Of a stretch of DNA of 64,000 nt, positions 24,515-33,484 are shown piece by piece. Each line of letters begins with the position of its first letter. The first letter of the stretch is position 1. A program made the translations under genes and the position numbers. The DNA is taken from contig LR590083.2 in NCBI GenBank assembly GCA_901457705.2, positions 1,922,597 through 1,986,596 on the forward strand, written 5' to 3'. Source of the DNA: Beijerinckiaceae bacterium RH AL1. Lineage in GTDB: Bacteria > Pseudomonadota > Alphaproteobacteria > Rhizobiales > Beijerinckiaceae. The notes below the pieces were generated by a model, which had not been told where the DNA came from, made no database searches, and saw only the letters and a program-made list of their open reading frames with translations.

Positions 24515-25960
24515 TCAGGCGCAGCGACGCTTATCCAGAGGCTTAGGAGGGTTTGCTGCAACACTCGGCGACGGGGCCGCGATCGCCGCGACCAGGGCGC
24601 CGACGTGATCGCAGGCGCCGACGACGAGCGCGTCGACGTCGCCGTCCTCTCCCCTGCCCCGTCGTCCGGCGGGTCCTGCGGCGGGGGCGACCGCGCGGGT
24701 GAAGCCGAGCTTCGCGGCCTCCTTTAGGCGGGGGGCTGCATGGGCCACTGGCCGCACGGCGCCCGAGAGGCCGACCTCGCCGAAATAGACGGTGTGCGCC
24801 GGCAGCGGGCGCCCGGCGAGCGAGGACACGAGCGCGGCGGCGGCGGCGAGGTCGGCCGCCGGCTCGTTGACCCGCAGGCCGCCGGCGATGGTGAGATAGA
24901 TGTCGTGCTGGCCGAGGCGCAGCCCGGCGTGCGCCTCGAGAACCGCGACGATCATCGCGAGCCGGCTCGAATCCCATCCGACGACGGCGCGGCGCGGCGT
25001 GCCGAGCGAGGTCGGCGCTACGAGCGCCTGGATCTCGACGAGCAGCGGGCGCGTGCCCTCCATGCCGGCTAAGACGGCCGAGCCCGGCGTCGCCTGCTCG
25101 TGCGCGGCGAGGAACAGGGCCGAGGGATTGGCGACCTCGGCGAGCCCTCGCCCGGTCATCTCGAAGACGCCGATCTCGTCGGTCGGACCGAAGCGGTTCT
25201 TCACCGCGCGCAGGATGCGGAAGTCGCGGCCGCCCTCGCCTTCGAACGACAGCACCGCGTCGACCATGTGCTCGACGACGCGCGGCCCGGCGATCTGCCC
25301 GTCCTTGGTGACGTGGCCGACGAGGATGACGATCGCGCCGCTGGTCTTGGCGAGGCGAATCAGCGCCTGCGCGGAGCCGCGGACCTGGGTCACGGTGCCG
25401 GGCGAGGCGTCGATCGAATCCGTCCACATCGTCTGGATCGAGTCGATGATCACGAGCGCCGGCGGCCGCCCCTGCGCGAGGGTCGCGACGATGTCGTCGA
25501 CGCCGGTCTCGGCGGCGAGCTCGACCGGCGCCTCGCCGAGGCCGAGCCGCGCCGCGCGCAGCCGCACCTGGTCCATCGCCTCCTCGCCCGAAATGTAGAC
25601 GACGCGCTCGCCGCGCTGGGCGAGAGCCGCGCAGGCCTGGATCAGGAGCGTCGACTTGCCGATGCCGGGCTCGCCGCCGAGCAGGAGCGCCGACCCGGCG
25701 ACGAAGCCGCCGCCGACCACCCGGTCCAGCTCGTCGATCCCGGTCAGCAGGCGCGGCTGCGGCTTTTCGCTCGTGTCGAGCGAGCCGAGCGCGAACACCC
25801 GGCCCTTCTTGGCCGTGCGCGCGGCCTGCGCGCCGATGCCGGCGACGGCGCCGTCCTCGATCATCGAGTTCCAGGCGCTGCACGCCTCGCAGCGACCCTG
25901 CCAGCGCGGCGCAACGTTGCCGCAGCTCTGGCAGACGAAGGTGGTTCGAGTCTTGGCCAT
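24515..25960 (-). CDS. radA: DNA repair protein RadA (Sms)
   Basis: A 481-residue RecA-like ATPase that promotes branch migration in recombination. An N-terminal C4 zinc finger (FVCQSCG and CEACSAW) is followed by the RecA core with Walker A GGEPGIGKST, the RadA-specific VKNRFGPTDEIG motif, and a Lon-protease-like C-terminal domain without protease function. Length is normal. The last 40 residues contain Gly/Arg then Ala/Pro-rich low-complexity sequence. Confidence 0.95.
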   Translation of the reverse strand: MAKTRTTFVCQSCGNVAPRWQGRCEACSAWNSMIEDGAVAGIGAQAARTAKKGRVFALGSLDTSEKPQPRLLTGIDELDRVVGGGFVAGSALLLGGEPGIGKSTLLIQACAALAQRGERVVYISGEEAMDQVRLRAARLGLGEAPVELAAETGVDDIVATLAQGRPPALVIIDSIQTMWTDSIDASPGTVTQVRGSAQALIRLAKTSGAIVILVGHVTKDGQIAGPRVVEHMVDAVLSFEGEGGRDFRILRAVKNRFGPTDEIGVFEMTGRGLAEVANPSALFLAAHEQATPGSAVLAGMEGTRPLLVEIQALVAPTSLGTPRRAVVGWDSSRLAMIVAVLEAHAGLRLGQHDIYLTIAGGLRVNEPAADLAAAAALVSSLAGRPLPAHTVYFGEVGLSGAVRPVAHAAPRLKEAAKLGFTRAVAPAAGPAGRRGRGEDGDVDALVVGACDHVGALVAAIAAPSPSVAANPPKPLDKRRCA

Positions 25961-26023
25961 GCGGTCTCGCGCTCGGATTCGAAGCGCGAGACTAGAACAA
26001 AACGGGATCGAAAGGAAGCCGGC

Positions 26024-26677
26024 TTAGGCGTGCCCGGCGAACATCGAGAGGCGCGACAGGTCGATCCCGAGCCCGGCCACCGCGCGCTCGTACTTGGAGT
26101 CGAGCGCGGTATCGAAGATCAGCGACGTGTCGGCCGGCACGTTGAGCCAGCCGTTATGCTGCATCTCGGCCTCGAGCTGGCCGGCCTGCCAGCCGGCATA
26201 GCCGAGCGCGAGCACGGCGCGATCCGGCCCCGAGCCGCTCGCGATGGCGCGCAGGATGTCGACCGTCGCGGTCAGCGACACCTTCTGGTCGATCGGCAGG
26301 GTCGAGTTGTCGATGAAGAAGTCGTTCGAGTGCAGGACGAAGCCGCGCTGCGTCTCGACCGGGCCACCCTTGAGGACCTGCATGGCGCCGGCCTTGTTCG
26401 GCAGGCGGATCGCCTCGTCCTCGCCGATCACCTCGAGCTGCACGAGGAGATCGGGGAAGCGCACCTTGCTGGCGGGGCGGTTGATGACGATGCCCATTGC
26501 CCCTTCCTCGGAATGGGCACAGAGATAGATCACCGAGCGAGCGAAGCGGTCGTCCGCCATGCCGGGCATCGCCACAAGCATCTGCCCGTCGAGGAAGCCG
26601 CCGTGAGAGTGAAACAGAGACTTGCTTCTATTGCCGGTCGAACCACCCCCGGGCACTGCGCGTCTCGTCTCGATCAT
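26024..26677 (-). CDS. YqgE/AlgH family protein
   Basis: A 217-residue UPF0301 (YqgE/AlgH) protein. Family hallmarks are [45 protein letters not shown] and [12 protein letters not shown]. Function is unknown; AlgH was proposed as a regulator of alginate synthesis. The ATG at 26677 gives a start of about 30 non-conserved residues; an open frame runs far upstream but overlaps the divergent gene. No operon partner on this strand. Confidence 0.88.
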   Translation of the reverse strand: MIETRRAVPGGGSTGNRSKSLFHSHGGFLDGQMLVAMPGMADDRFARSVIYLCAHSEEGAMGIVINRPASKVRFPDLLVQLEVIGEDEAIRLPNKAGAMQVLKGGPVETQRGFVLHSNDFFIDNSTLPIDQKVSLTATVDILRAIASGSGPDRAVLALGYAGWQAGQLEAEMQHNGWLNVPADTSLIFDTALDSKYERAVAGLGIDLSRLSMFAGHA

Positions 26678-26833
26678 GGTCGTGGCCTCGCGGTTGCGGT
26701 GCTTAAGAATTCGTCGGCTGGCCTTGTCGTCGTCTCTGGCGATTCGCTCGCCGTTGAAGCTTCCACGACATTTAAGCAAAAATCCCTCCAGCGGGCTTGC
26801 CCCAAATGGTGGGACTTTCGGCTTTGCATAGCT

Positions 26834-27610
26834 GTGTTGTTTTCCTGCATCTCTGTCGGCGCGGCCATGTTCCCTGCCGTTGCCGCCGACCAGGGAGAGG
26901 TCAAGCTTCTGGCCGGGCCGGCGCTCGCCAACGGCCGCTATGTCGCCGGGGTTGCGATCACCATGCCGGCGGGCTCGCATACATACTGGAAGATGCCGGG
27001 GGACGCCGGCGTGCCGCCCGTCTTCTCGTTTGCCGGCTCGCGCAACCTGCGTGACGCGAAAGTCGACTTCCCGCCACCGCGTCGGATCTCGGAGGCCGGC
27101 CTCGATGCCTTCGGCTATCTCAATCGCGTCGTGCTGCCTCTCGAGGTGACGCCGGCCGATCCTGCGCAGCCCGCCGACCTGCATGTGGATCTCGCCTATG
27201 CCGTCTGCAACACGATCTGCATCCCGGCTCACGCCACGGCGACGCTTTCCCTGCAGCCCGGCACGGCCGGCCCGGACGCGCCGGCTGTCGCGGCTGCGCT
27301 GGCGTCGGTTCCCTCCCCGGCGACGCCGAGCGAGCGCGCCGATCTCGCGATCATGCCCGACCCGGGTGCCGCGAAGCCGACCTGGACCCTCGCCTGGCGC
27401 GGCGGCGATGCGCCCGAGGACATCTTCGCCGACGCGCCGGACGGCTACTATTTCGCGACCCGCAAGATCGGTCCGGCGACCTGGACGCTTGTCGCCGACC
27501 AGGTCCCCGACACGCGCCCCTGGCCCGCCGCGGTTACGCTTACCCTGGCGCGCGCCACGCACAGCCTCACTGTCTCCGAAACCCTCGACACGGCGAGCGC
27601 GACGCGCTAG
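26834..27610 (+). CDS. Secreted DsbD N-terminal-domain protein
   Basis: A periplasmic protein of about 258 residues matching the DsbD N-terminal (alpha, DsbC-like) domain, with the redox cysteine pair in [12 protein letters not shown]. The transmembrane and thioredoxin domains of full DsbD are absent. A hydrophobic stretch ending MFPAVAA just before DQG looks like a signal peptide, but no start codon with a basic n-region exists in frame. GTG 26834 is the closest start and GTG 26699 the next, so the 5' end is uncertain. It may pass electrons to, or protect, periplasmic thiols. A peroxiredoxin gene follows after 34 bases. Confidence 0.7.
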   Translation: MLFSCISVGAAMFPAVAADQGEVKLLAGPALANGRYVAGVAITMPAGSHTYWKMPGDAGVPPVFSFAGSRNLRDAKVDFPPPRRISEAGLDAFGYLNRVVLPLEVTPADPAQPADLHVDLAYAVCNTICIPAHATATLSLQPGTAGPDAPAVAAALASVPSPATPSERADLAIMPDPGAAKPTWTLAWRGGDAPEDIFADAPDGYYFATRKIGPATWTLVADQVPDTRPWPAAVTLTLARATHSLTVSETLDTASATR

Positions 27611-27644
27611 CCGGCATCTTCCCCACCGCAAGGACGACCAGCCC

Positions 27645-28127
27645 ATGATCAAGGAAGGTGACATCCTCCCCGACGCGACGTTCGTCGTGCCCACGCCAGA
27701 CGGGCCGGCGCCGCGCAAGAGCGACCAGATCTTCGCCAACCGGAAGGTGGTCCTAATCGGCGTTCCGGGCGCCTTCACGCCGACCTGCAGCATGAACCAC
27801 CTGCCGGGCTACATCGAGAACGCAGAGGCGCTGAAGGCCAAAGGCGTCGACGAGATCGCGGTCACCGGCGTCAACGACGTGTTCGTGATGGAGGCCTGGG
27901 CGAAGGCGACCGGCGGCGAAGGCAAGGTGACCTACCTCGCCGACGGCAGCGCGGCCTTCGCGCAGGCGATCGGCGCCGAGCTCGACCTTACGGAGCGAGG
28001 CCTCGGCATCCGCTCGAAGCGCTACTCGATGATCGTCGACGACGGCGTGGTGAAGAAGCTCATCGTCGAGCCGAACCCCGGCCAGGCCGACGAGACCAAG
28101 GTCGACAATATTCTATCGGCGCTCTGA
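27645..28127 (+). CDS. Peroxiredoxin (Prx5/hybrid type)
   Basis: A 160-residue thiol peroxidase of the Prx5 subfamily, which reduces hydrogen and organic peroxides using glutaredoxin or thioredoxin. The peroxidatic cysteine is in [14 protein letters not shown]. Another family element is [16 protein letters not shown] 27645 is followed by [12 protein letters not shown], the typical N-terminus. Co-orientation with the DsbD-N gene suggests a shared redox role. A strong hairpin follows. Confidence 0.92.
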   Translation: MIKEGDILPDATFVVPTPDGPAPRKSDQIFANRKVVLIGVPGAFTPTCSMNHLPGYIENAEALKAKGVDEIAVTGVNDVFVMEAWAKATGGEGKVTYLADGSAAFAQAIGAELDLTERGLGIRSKRYSMIVDDGVVKKLIVEPNPGQADETKVDNILSAL

Positions 28128-28141
28128 CGCGCTTCCGATCG

Positions 28142-28168
28142 GCTTGGCGCCTCGCAGCGGCGCCAAGC
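28142..28168 (+). terminator. Rho-independent terminator after the peroxiredoxin gene
   Basis: A perfect 10-bp stem GCTTGGCGCC / GGCGCCAAGC with a 7-base loop starts 15 bases after the stop and is followed by GTAATTTTA. It is well placed to end the DsbD-N/peroxiredoxin transcript. Confidence 0.75.
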
Positions 28169-28222
28169 GTAATTTTAACGTCGGCGCCCGAGAGGCGCCG
28201 CCGTTTCCTTCCGCGGGCGGTT

Positions 28223-28408
28223 CTAGCCCTCCCGTGGCGGCGGCTTGCTGGCCATGTCGACGCAGGCCTCGTCGCACAAGCTCTCGAGCTTCTCGTCGTC
28301 GAGCATCTCGGCGACGCTGATCGGTGAGATGAGATCGCAGGGAAGCGGCCGGTCGAGCACGAAGGGGTTCGTGATCGTCGTCGTCGCACCCTTGCGCGTG
28401 TCGTCCAT
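28223..28408 (-). CDS. Small acidic protein of unknown function
   Basis: A 61-residue reading frame starting at ATG 28408 with GGAGC 8 bases upstream. It has a Thr-rich start (GATTTITNPFVLDRPLPCDL), an acidic middle (AEMLDDEKLESLCDEACVD) and a Pro-rich end; three cysteines are present. The longer open frame to 28633 enters AT-richer, non-coding-looking sequence. I recognise no family. Coding is supported by the ribosome binding site and ordinary codon use only. Confidence 0.5.
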   Translation of the reverse strand: MDDTRKGATTTITNPFVLDRPLPCDLISPISVAEMLDDEKLESLCDEACVDMASKPPPREG

Positions 28409-28723
28409 CGTCGAAGCTCCTGGGCTGATCGATCCGTTGACCGGACACCGATAAAAATAGAGTCCGTTGGTGAAACGACGAGAGGGGTTCGCGTCGTTTC
28501 TTGAAAATGCCTTAAGTGCGAAAACATCGTGACAACAGAAAAAAGAAGCAGTCACGTTTTTATTCGTTCTAATTACAAACTTCAGGTCGATTACATTTGG
28601 GGCGATTAATGCGGAGACGCTTGCACGAACCAATAGCCCGCCGAGCGGCTGGTGCCGCCGGCGGGCTCGGTCTGTTTGAAGCTGCTTTGTCTCGAACGCC
28701 CGTCGCGGGCGCCGGCCCCTGCC
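28409..28723. other. Gap of 315 bases, AT-richer than its surroundings
   Basis: No gene seen. The stretch 28440-28610 is clearly richer in A and T than the flanking genes (for example AAAAAGAAGCAGTCACG and TTTTTATTCG) and probably holds the promoter of the small minus-strand gene. The hairpin at 28635-28667 ends folD transcription. Confidence 0.45.
28635..28667 (-). terminator. Hairpin downstream of folD
   Basis: On the minus strand AGCCCGCCG...CGGCGGGCT forms a 9-bp outer stem with a GCGGC/GCCGC inner stem separated by a one-base bulge, about 55 bases after the folD stop. There is no clear T tract, so termination may be inefficient or Rho-dependent. Confidence 0.5.
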
Positions 28724-29671
28724 CTACTTCACGGCGGCGCGCTCGGCGGAGCGCAGCGTATTCGACATCAGCATGGCGATGGTCATCGGGCCGACGCCGC
28801 CCGGCACAGGGGTGATCGCGGCGGCATGGCCGACTGCACCCTTGAAGTCGACGTCGCCGACGAGCTTCGTCTTCGGCGTGCCGTCCTCGCGCTTGCCCTC
28901 GCCCTCGATGCGGTTGATGCCGACGTCGATCACGATCGCGCCCTTCTTGATCCAGTCGCCCTTCACCATCTCGGGCCGGCCCACCGCCGCCACGACGAGA
29001 TCGGCGGCGCGCACGACGCCGGCGAGATCCTTGGTGCGCGAATGCGCGACGGTCACCGTCATGTTCTTCGAGAGCAGAAGCTGGACCATCGGCTTGCCGA
29101 CGATGTTCGAGCGGCCGACGATGACCGCGTTCATGCCGTCGAGCTTGGCGCCGAGCGCCGCGGCGGCCTTCTCTACCAGCACGAGGGAGCCGGCCGGGGT
29201 GCACGGGACCAGCGCGCGCTCGGTCGAGCCGATCGCCAGCAGGCCGACGTTGACGGGGTGGAATCCGTCGGCGTCCTTCTCCGGGTTGATCGCCTCGAGC
29301 ACCTTGGTCGAGTTCACGTGCTCCGGCAGCGGCAGCTGCACCAGGATGCCGTGGATCGCCGGATCGTTGTTCAGCTCGTCGACGAGCTTGAGGATGTCGG
29401 CTTCCGAGGTCGAGGCGGGCAGGTCGTGCTGCACGGAATGGAAGCCGGCCTCTTTCGCCGCCTTGCCCTTGGCCTTGACGTAGACCTGGCTGGCCGGGTT
29501 CTCGCCCACCAGCACCACGGCGAGGCCTGGCTTCACGCCCTTGGCGGCGAGCGCCTTGGTGCGCTCCGCCACCTCGGCGAGCACCTGCTGCGAGGCGACC
29601 TTGCCGTCGATGATCGCACCACCGTCGCCCTGCCGGATGACCTCGGCGTTGTTCTGCTCGGCGACGCTCAT
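28724..29671 (-). CDS. folD: Bifunctional methylenetetrahydrofolate dehydrogenase/cyclohydrolase
   Basis: A 315-residue FolD, which converts 5,10-methylene- to 10-formyl-tetrahydrofolate. Family motifs seen are the catalytic region [36 protein letters not shown], the nucleotide-binding [12 protein letters not shown] and the C-terminal [14 protein letters not shown] 29671 has GAGAGGA upstream and gives an N-terminal extension of about 15 residues beyond the usual start. The open frame to 29935 is not needed. Confidence 0.95.
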   Translation of the reverse strand: MSVAEQNNAEVIRQGDGGAIIDGKVASQQVLAEVAERTKALAAKGVKPGLAVVLVGENPASQVYVKAKGKAAKEAGFHSVQHDLPASTSEADILKLVDELNNDPAIHGILVQLPLPEHVNSTKVLEAINPEKDADGFHPVNVGLLAIGSTERALVPCTPAGSLVLVEKAAAALGAKLDGMNAVIVGRSNIVGKPMVQLLLSKNMTVTVAHSRTKDLAGVVRAADLVVAAVGRPEMVKGDWIKKGAIVIDVGINRIEGEGKREDGTPKTKLVGDVDFKGAVGHAAAITPVPGGVGPMTIAMLMSNTLRSAERAAVK

Positions 29672-29747
29672 GGACGATCCTCTCCGCGATGTTTCTCGTT
29701 GGTTGATCAGGGTAGATGTCAGCTTTGCGCCGGGCTGCCAAGCCGGC

Positions 29748-30629
29748 TCACCGCAACAAAACATGCGGGTGCGCGAAGGAAAATTTCGCAACGTGAGCGC
29801 GCGTTGCGCCCGGCTGCAGGTGGTGCATCGCCGGCTTCGCGAACAGGTCGCCGTCGGCGTCGACGAAATCGCCGTGGCCCGTCCAGGCCTCGATAGACAG
29901 GAAGTGACCGGCGGGCCGCGACCACAGCGCAGCAAAGGGAAAGCCCGCCAGCGCGACGTCGATCGCCGCGCCCGACTTGTGCGCGAAGCGGATGCGGCGG
30001 TCCCGCGGCTCGAGGAAGCAGAGCGCCTCCTTCTCCATCAGCGCTGCGGTGAGCGGCAGCTTGCGCCCGTCGATCGGCACGCGTCGCGTCTCGTACGTGA
30101 ACAGGCCGCCTTGCGTGATGACGGGGACCCGCGACGGCTCGCGCTCGTCGAAGACGATCGTATAGTCGTCCATCGCGCCGCCGGCGAAGGGCCAGCGGAA
30201 GCCCGGATGCAGGCCGCAGGCATAGGGCATCGCCCCGCGGCCACGGTTCTCGACCGCCAGCCGCACCTCGAGCTCGGCGCCGGCAAGGGCGTAGGCGACC
30301 TCCAGCGACCAGTCGAAGGGATAGAGCGCCCGCGTCGCCGCATCGCTTTCGAGCCGCAGCCGGCAGTGCGACGGCCACTGCTCGACCACGTCGAAGGTCT
30401 TCTCGCGCGCGAACCCGTGCAGGCCGAGCGGATAGCGGGTGCCGTCGACGACGATGCCGTCGCGCGTCCAGCCGACGACCGGAAACAGGATCGGCGCGGT
30501 GTTCGGCCAGATCGCCGGATCGGGCTCCCAGATGAGCGGCGTGTCGCGCACCGACCAGGCGCGTAGCTCGGCGCCGTGCGGCGCGATGACGGCGCGGCCC
30601 TCGCCGTCCTCGAGGACGATCGGGCTCAC
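29748..30629 (-). CDS. Aldose 1-epimerase family protein (galactose mutarotase-like)
   Basis: A 293-residue protein with the galactose-mutarotase-like beta-sandwich. Seen elements are [22 protein letters not shown] with the conserved His, and [15 protein letters not shown] with a second His. This is the YeaD/Lacx-like branch, often of unknown sugar specificity. The start GTG 30629 overlaps the stop of the lipid kinase gene by four bases (GTGA), so the two are coupled. A sugar-phosphate or hexose mutarotase role is inferred from fold alone. Confidence 0.82.
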   Translation of the reverse strand: MSPIVLEDGEGRAVIAPHGAELRAWSVRDTPLIWEPDPAIWPNTAPILFPVVGWTRDGIVVDGTRYPLGLHGFAREKTFDVVEQWPSHCRLRLESDAATRALYPFDWSLEVAYALAGAELEVRLAVENRGRGAMPYACGLHPGFRWPFAGGAMDDYTIVFDEREPSRVPVITQGGLFTYETRRVPIDGRKLPLTAALMEKEALCFLEPRDRRIRFAHKSGAAIDVALAGFPFAALWSRPAGHFLSIEAWTGHGDFVDADGDLFAKPAMHHLQPGATRAHVAKFSFAHPHVLLR

Positions 30630-31552
30630 GCCGGCACCGTCACCAGCGAGCACGTCTCCGGCACGTAGACGTTGATCGCGCGCGGGCGCTGCGTGAAGAC
30701 GGCGGGCGTGTGCGTCACCAGCTCGCCGTCGGCGTTCACGGGCCGCGGCTTGCGGGTGATCACCTCGAACGAAACGCCGCGCGCGGTCCGCACCTCGCGG
30801 ATCGCGCCATGCTCGCCGCGCTTGAAGTGGGGCAGCATCAACGCCATGCGCCAGATCCGCGAGAACTCCAGCGAGTAGAGATCCAGGTGCTGATCGTCGA
30901 TCCGCGCGCCGGGCGCCACGACATTCCCGCCGCCGTAGTAGCGGCCGTTGCCGACCGCGATCTGCAGAGTGCGCACCATCACCTTCTCGTTGCCGACCAG
31001 CAAGGTCGCGTGAAAGGGAGCCGCTTCCATCAGGCAGCGCGCGGCGGTGATCGCGTAGCTGAGCCGCCCGAAGCGGCGCTTGCCCTCGCGCGTCAGGCGC
31101 TTGGCGAGGTCGGCGGCGAGCCCGACACTCGCGACGTTGAAGAAGGGGTGGCCGTTCACCTCGCCGATGTCGACGGCGTGCGCATAGCCTTCGGCGATGA
31201 CGCGCGCCGCCGCCTCGAGGTCGAAGGGCACGCCGACCGAGCGCGCGAAATCGTTGGCCGTGCCGAGGGGCAGCACGCCGAGCGGGAGCCCCGTCGCCAT
31301 GAGGCCGCGCGCCGCAGCGTTCAGCGTGCCATCGCCGCCTCCCAGCACGACGCAGTCGACGTCGTCGCGATGCGCGAGGATGCAAGGCGAGAGGTCGGCG
31401 GCCCGGCGGCTGGTGCCGAAGAAGATCTCGAGACCGCCGTTGCGCAACGCGGCCGCGGCAGCATCGGTGTGCGATGCACCTGTACGGCTCGACTCGTTGA
31501 CGATCAGGAGGGCGCGGCGTCGCTTGTCGGTCGATCGTTGCTCGGTCTGCAA
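30626..31552 (-). CDS. Diacylglycerol kinase family lipid kinase
   Basis: A 308-residue soluble kinase of the DAGK catalytic (YegS-like) family. The nucleotide motif is VVLGGGDGTLNAAA, followed by LGVLPLGTANDFARS. It likely phosphorylates a lipid such as diacylglycerol or a sphingoid/hopanoid-type alcohol; the substrate cannot be read from sequence. The start TTG 31552 is the first available codon and uncertain. It is coupled to the mutarotase gene and divergent from the HpnP-like gene, with 188 bases between them. Confidence 0.85.
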   Translation of the reverse strand: MQTEQRSTDKRRRALLIVNESSRTGASHTDAAAAALRNGGLEIFFGTSRRAADLSPCILAHRDDVDCVVLGGGDGTLNAAARGLMATGLPLGVLPLGTANDFARSVGVPFDLEAAARVIAEGYAHAVDIGEVNGHPFFNVASVGLAADLAKRLTREGKRRFGRLSYAITAARCLMEAAPFHATLLVGNEKVMVRTLQIAVGNGRYYGGGNVVAPGARIDDQHLDLYSLEFSRIWRMALMLPHFKRGEHGAIREVRTARGVSFEVITRKPRPVNADGELVTHTPAVFTQRPRAINVYVPETCSLVTVPA

Positions 31553-31740
31553 GGAAACCCTGGTGGCCAGCGCTTTCGGAGAAACAGGCGACAGGCCCGT
31601 TCGTTGCCCCCGCCCAAAGACTTACAACGTAACGGGCACGGCTTCGCCAGCAACCTCCAGCGGAGCGCGCCGTTTTCTCCGAGCACGCGCCTTGCAAGCC
31701 CTGAAAGTCGGCGGCGCCCATTGCCTGAGCGGGGATCAGC

Positions 31741-33333
31741 ATGACCCGAAGCACCGAGCTTTCAGCACGACGAATTCTGTGTGTCTCCCCGCGCTACGAA
31801 CCGTCCTTCGGGACCTTCGAGCACGCCTACTACCTCGCCGGCACCAAGGCTTTCATGCCGCCGCTCGGCCTTCTCACCATCGCCGCCTACCTGCCGGCGC
31901 ACTGGGAGGTGCGCTTCATCGACGAAAATCACAGCCTGGCGCGCGACGAGGATTTCGCCTGGGCCGACGCGATCTTCTGCTCCGGCATGCACATCCAGCG
32001 TGCCTTCACCAACGACATCTGCAGGCGTGCCCACGCGCACGGCAAGATCGCCGTCCTCGGGGGCCCGTCGGTCTCCGCCTGCCCGGACTACTATCCCGAC
32101 TTCGACATCCTCCATTGCGGCGAGCTCGGCGACGCGACGGACGCCATCATCGCGATGCTGGGCGAGAGCGTCGCGCGGCCGCCGCGGCAGCTCGTTCTGA
32201 CGACGAAAGAGCGCCTCGCGCTCGCCGACTTTCCGGCGCCGGCCTACGAGCTCGCCGCGATCCCCGATTACATGATCTCGAACGTGCAGTTCTCTTCAGG
32301 CTGTCCCTACAAGTGCGAGTTCTGCGACATTCCCGGCCTCTACGGACGCGTGCCCCGCCTCAAGCCGCCGGAGAAGATCATCGCCGAGCTGGACAAGCTG
32401 ATGGCGCGCGGCGCGATCGGCCTGATCTACTTCGTCGACGACAACTTCATCGGCAATCGGAAGGCGGCGCGCGAGCTGCTGCCGCACCTCATCGAATGGC
32501 AGAAGCGCAACCGCTACCAGATCGGCTTCTCGTGCGAGGCGACGCTCAACATCGCCCGCGACCCCGAGATCCTCGCCATGATGCGCGAGGCAGGATTCGA
32601 CACGATCTTCTGCGGCATCGAGTCGTCCGAGGCGGCTGCGCTGGACCTCATCGACAAGAACCACAACCTCGTCATGCCGATCCTCGATGCCGTGAAGATC
32701 ATCAACGACCACGGCATGCAGGTGACCTCGGGCATCCTCCTCGGGCTCGACACGGATTCCGCCGAGACCGGGCCGCGACTCGTCGACTTCGTCGCCAAGT
32801 CGAACATCCCGCTGCTTACTATCAACCTCTTGCAGGCGCTGCCGAAGACGCCGCTCTGGACCCGGCTCGAGAAGGCCGGCCGCTTGCTTAATGACGAGCG
32901 GCGCGAGTCGAACATCGACTTCCTCATGCCCTACGACGAGGTCGTCGAGATGTGGCGCGAGACCATGCTGACGGTCTATGCGCCGGAGACGCTCTTCGAC
33001 CGCTACCGCCACCAGATGAAGGCGGTCTGGCCCAATCGCATCGCAAGGCCGTTCTCGTGGGCGCGGCTGGCCCAGCTCGGCCGCGGGCTCTCGGTGCTCC
33101 GCCGGACGCTCTGGACCGTCGGCGTCAGAGGGCACGGCAACTACCGCGCCGCCTTCTGGAGGTTCGCCCTGCCCCTTCTGCGGAAAGGCCAGATCGAGCC
33201 GCTGCTGATGTACAGCCTCGTGGCGCATCACCTCATCATCTTCTGCCAGGACGTCTGCGCAGGACGGCTCAACGCCTCGCATTACTCGGTGCGGCTGCGC
33301 ACGCAGGAGGCAGCCCTGCAGGCCGCCGAGTAG
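31741..33333 (+). CDS. B12-binding radical SAM protein, HpnP-like (first of a tandem pair)
   Basis: A 530-residue enzyme with an N-terminal cobalamin-binding domain (about 10-150, ILCVSPRYEPSFGTFEHAYY) and a radical SAM domain with CxxxCxxC at Cys188, Cys192 and Cys195 (GCPYKCEFCDIPG). A C-terminal DUF4070-type region follows. The sequence matches the HpnP hopanoid C-2 methylase family, which methylates ring A of hopanoids to give 2-methylhopanoids. It is paralogous to the next gene throughout its length but more divergent from the HpnP pattern (CVSPRY, AIFCSGMHIQR). It could be a second C-methylase with a different position or substrate. Confidence 0.75.
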   Translation: MTRSTELSARRILCVSPRYEPSFGTFEHAYYLAGTKAFMPPLGLLTIAAYLPAHWEVRFIDENHSLARDEDFAWADAIFCSGMHIQRAFTNDICRRAHAHGKIAVLGGPSVSACPDYYPDFDILHCGELGDATDAIIAMLGESVARPPRQLVLTTKERLALADFPAPAYELAAIPDYMISNVQFSSGCPYKCEFCDIPGLYGRVPRLKPPEKIIAELDKLMARGAIGLIYFVDDNFIGNRKAARELLPHLIEWQKRNRYQIGFSCEATLNIARDPEILAMMREAGFDTIFCGIESSEAAALDLIDKNHNLVMPILDAVKIINDHGMQVTSGILLGLDTDSAETGPRLVDFVAKSNIPLLTINLLQALPKTPLWTRLEKAGRLLNDERRESNIDFLMPYDEVVEMWRETMLTVYAPETLFDRYRHQMKAVWPNRIARPFSWARLAQLGRGLSVLRRTLWTVGVRGHGNYRAAFWRFALPLLRKGQIEPLLMYSLVAHHLIIFCQDVCAGRLNASHYSVRLRTQEAALQAAE

Positions 33334-33341
33334 CGCGCGCA

Positions 33342-33358
33342 TTCTCGTTCATCGAGAA
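33342..33358. other. Perfect inverted repeat between the tandem HpnP-like genes
   Basis: TTCTCG-TTCAT-CGAGAA directly follows the first gene. It could be a weak hairpin or a regulator site for the second gene 126 bases further on. No T tract is present. Confidence 0.35.
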
Positions 33359-33484
33359 CTTGTGACGCGGATCCCTCCGCCTTGAACTCGTTTGACCTCG
33401 GCGCCTCTCTGGCGTCACAGGGGGCGCACAGGTATGTTCCTAAGGGACGCATACCGAGGCACGGCAGCAAGGCAATCGGAGCAT

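Noticed and set aside
25100-26698. Long frame upstream of the DsbD-N protein
   Set aside because: It covers radA and yqgE in antisense; only the last 258 codons look like a real protein.
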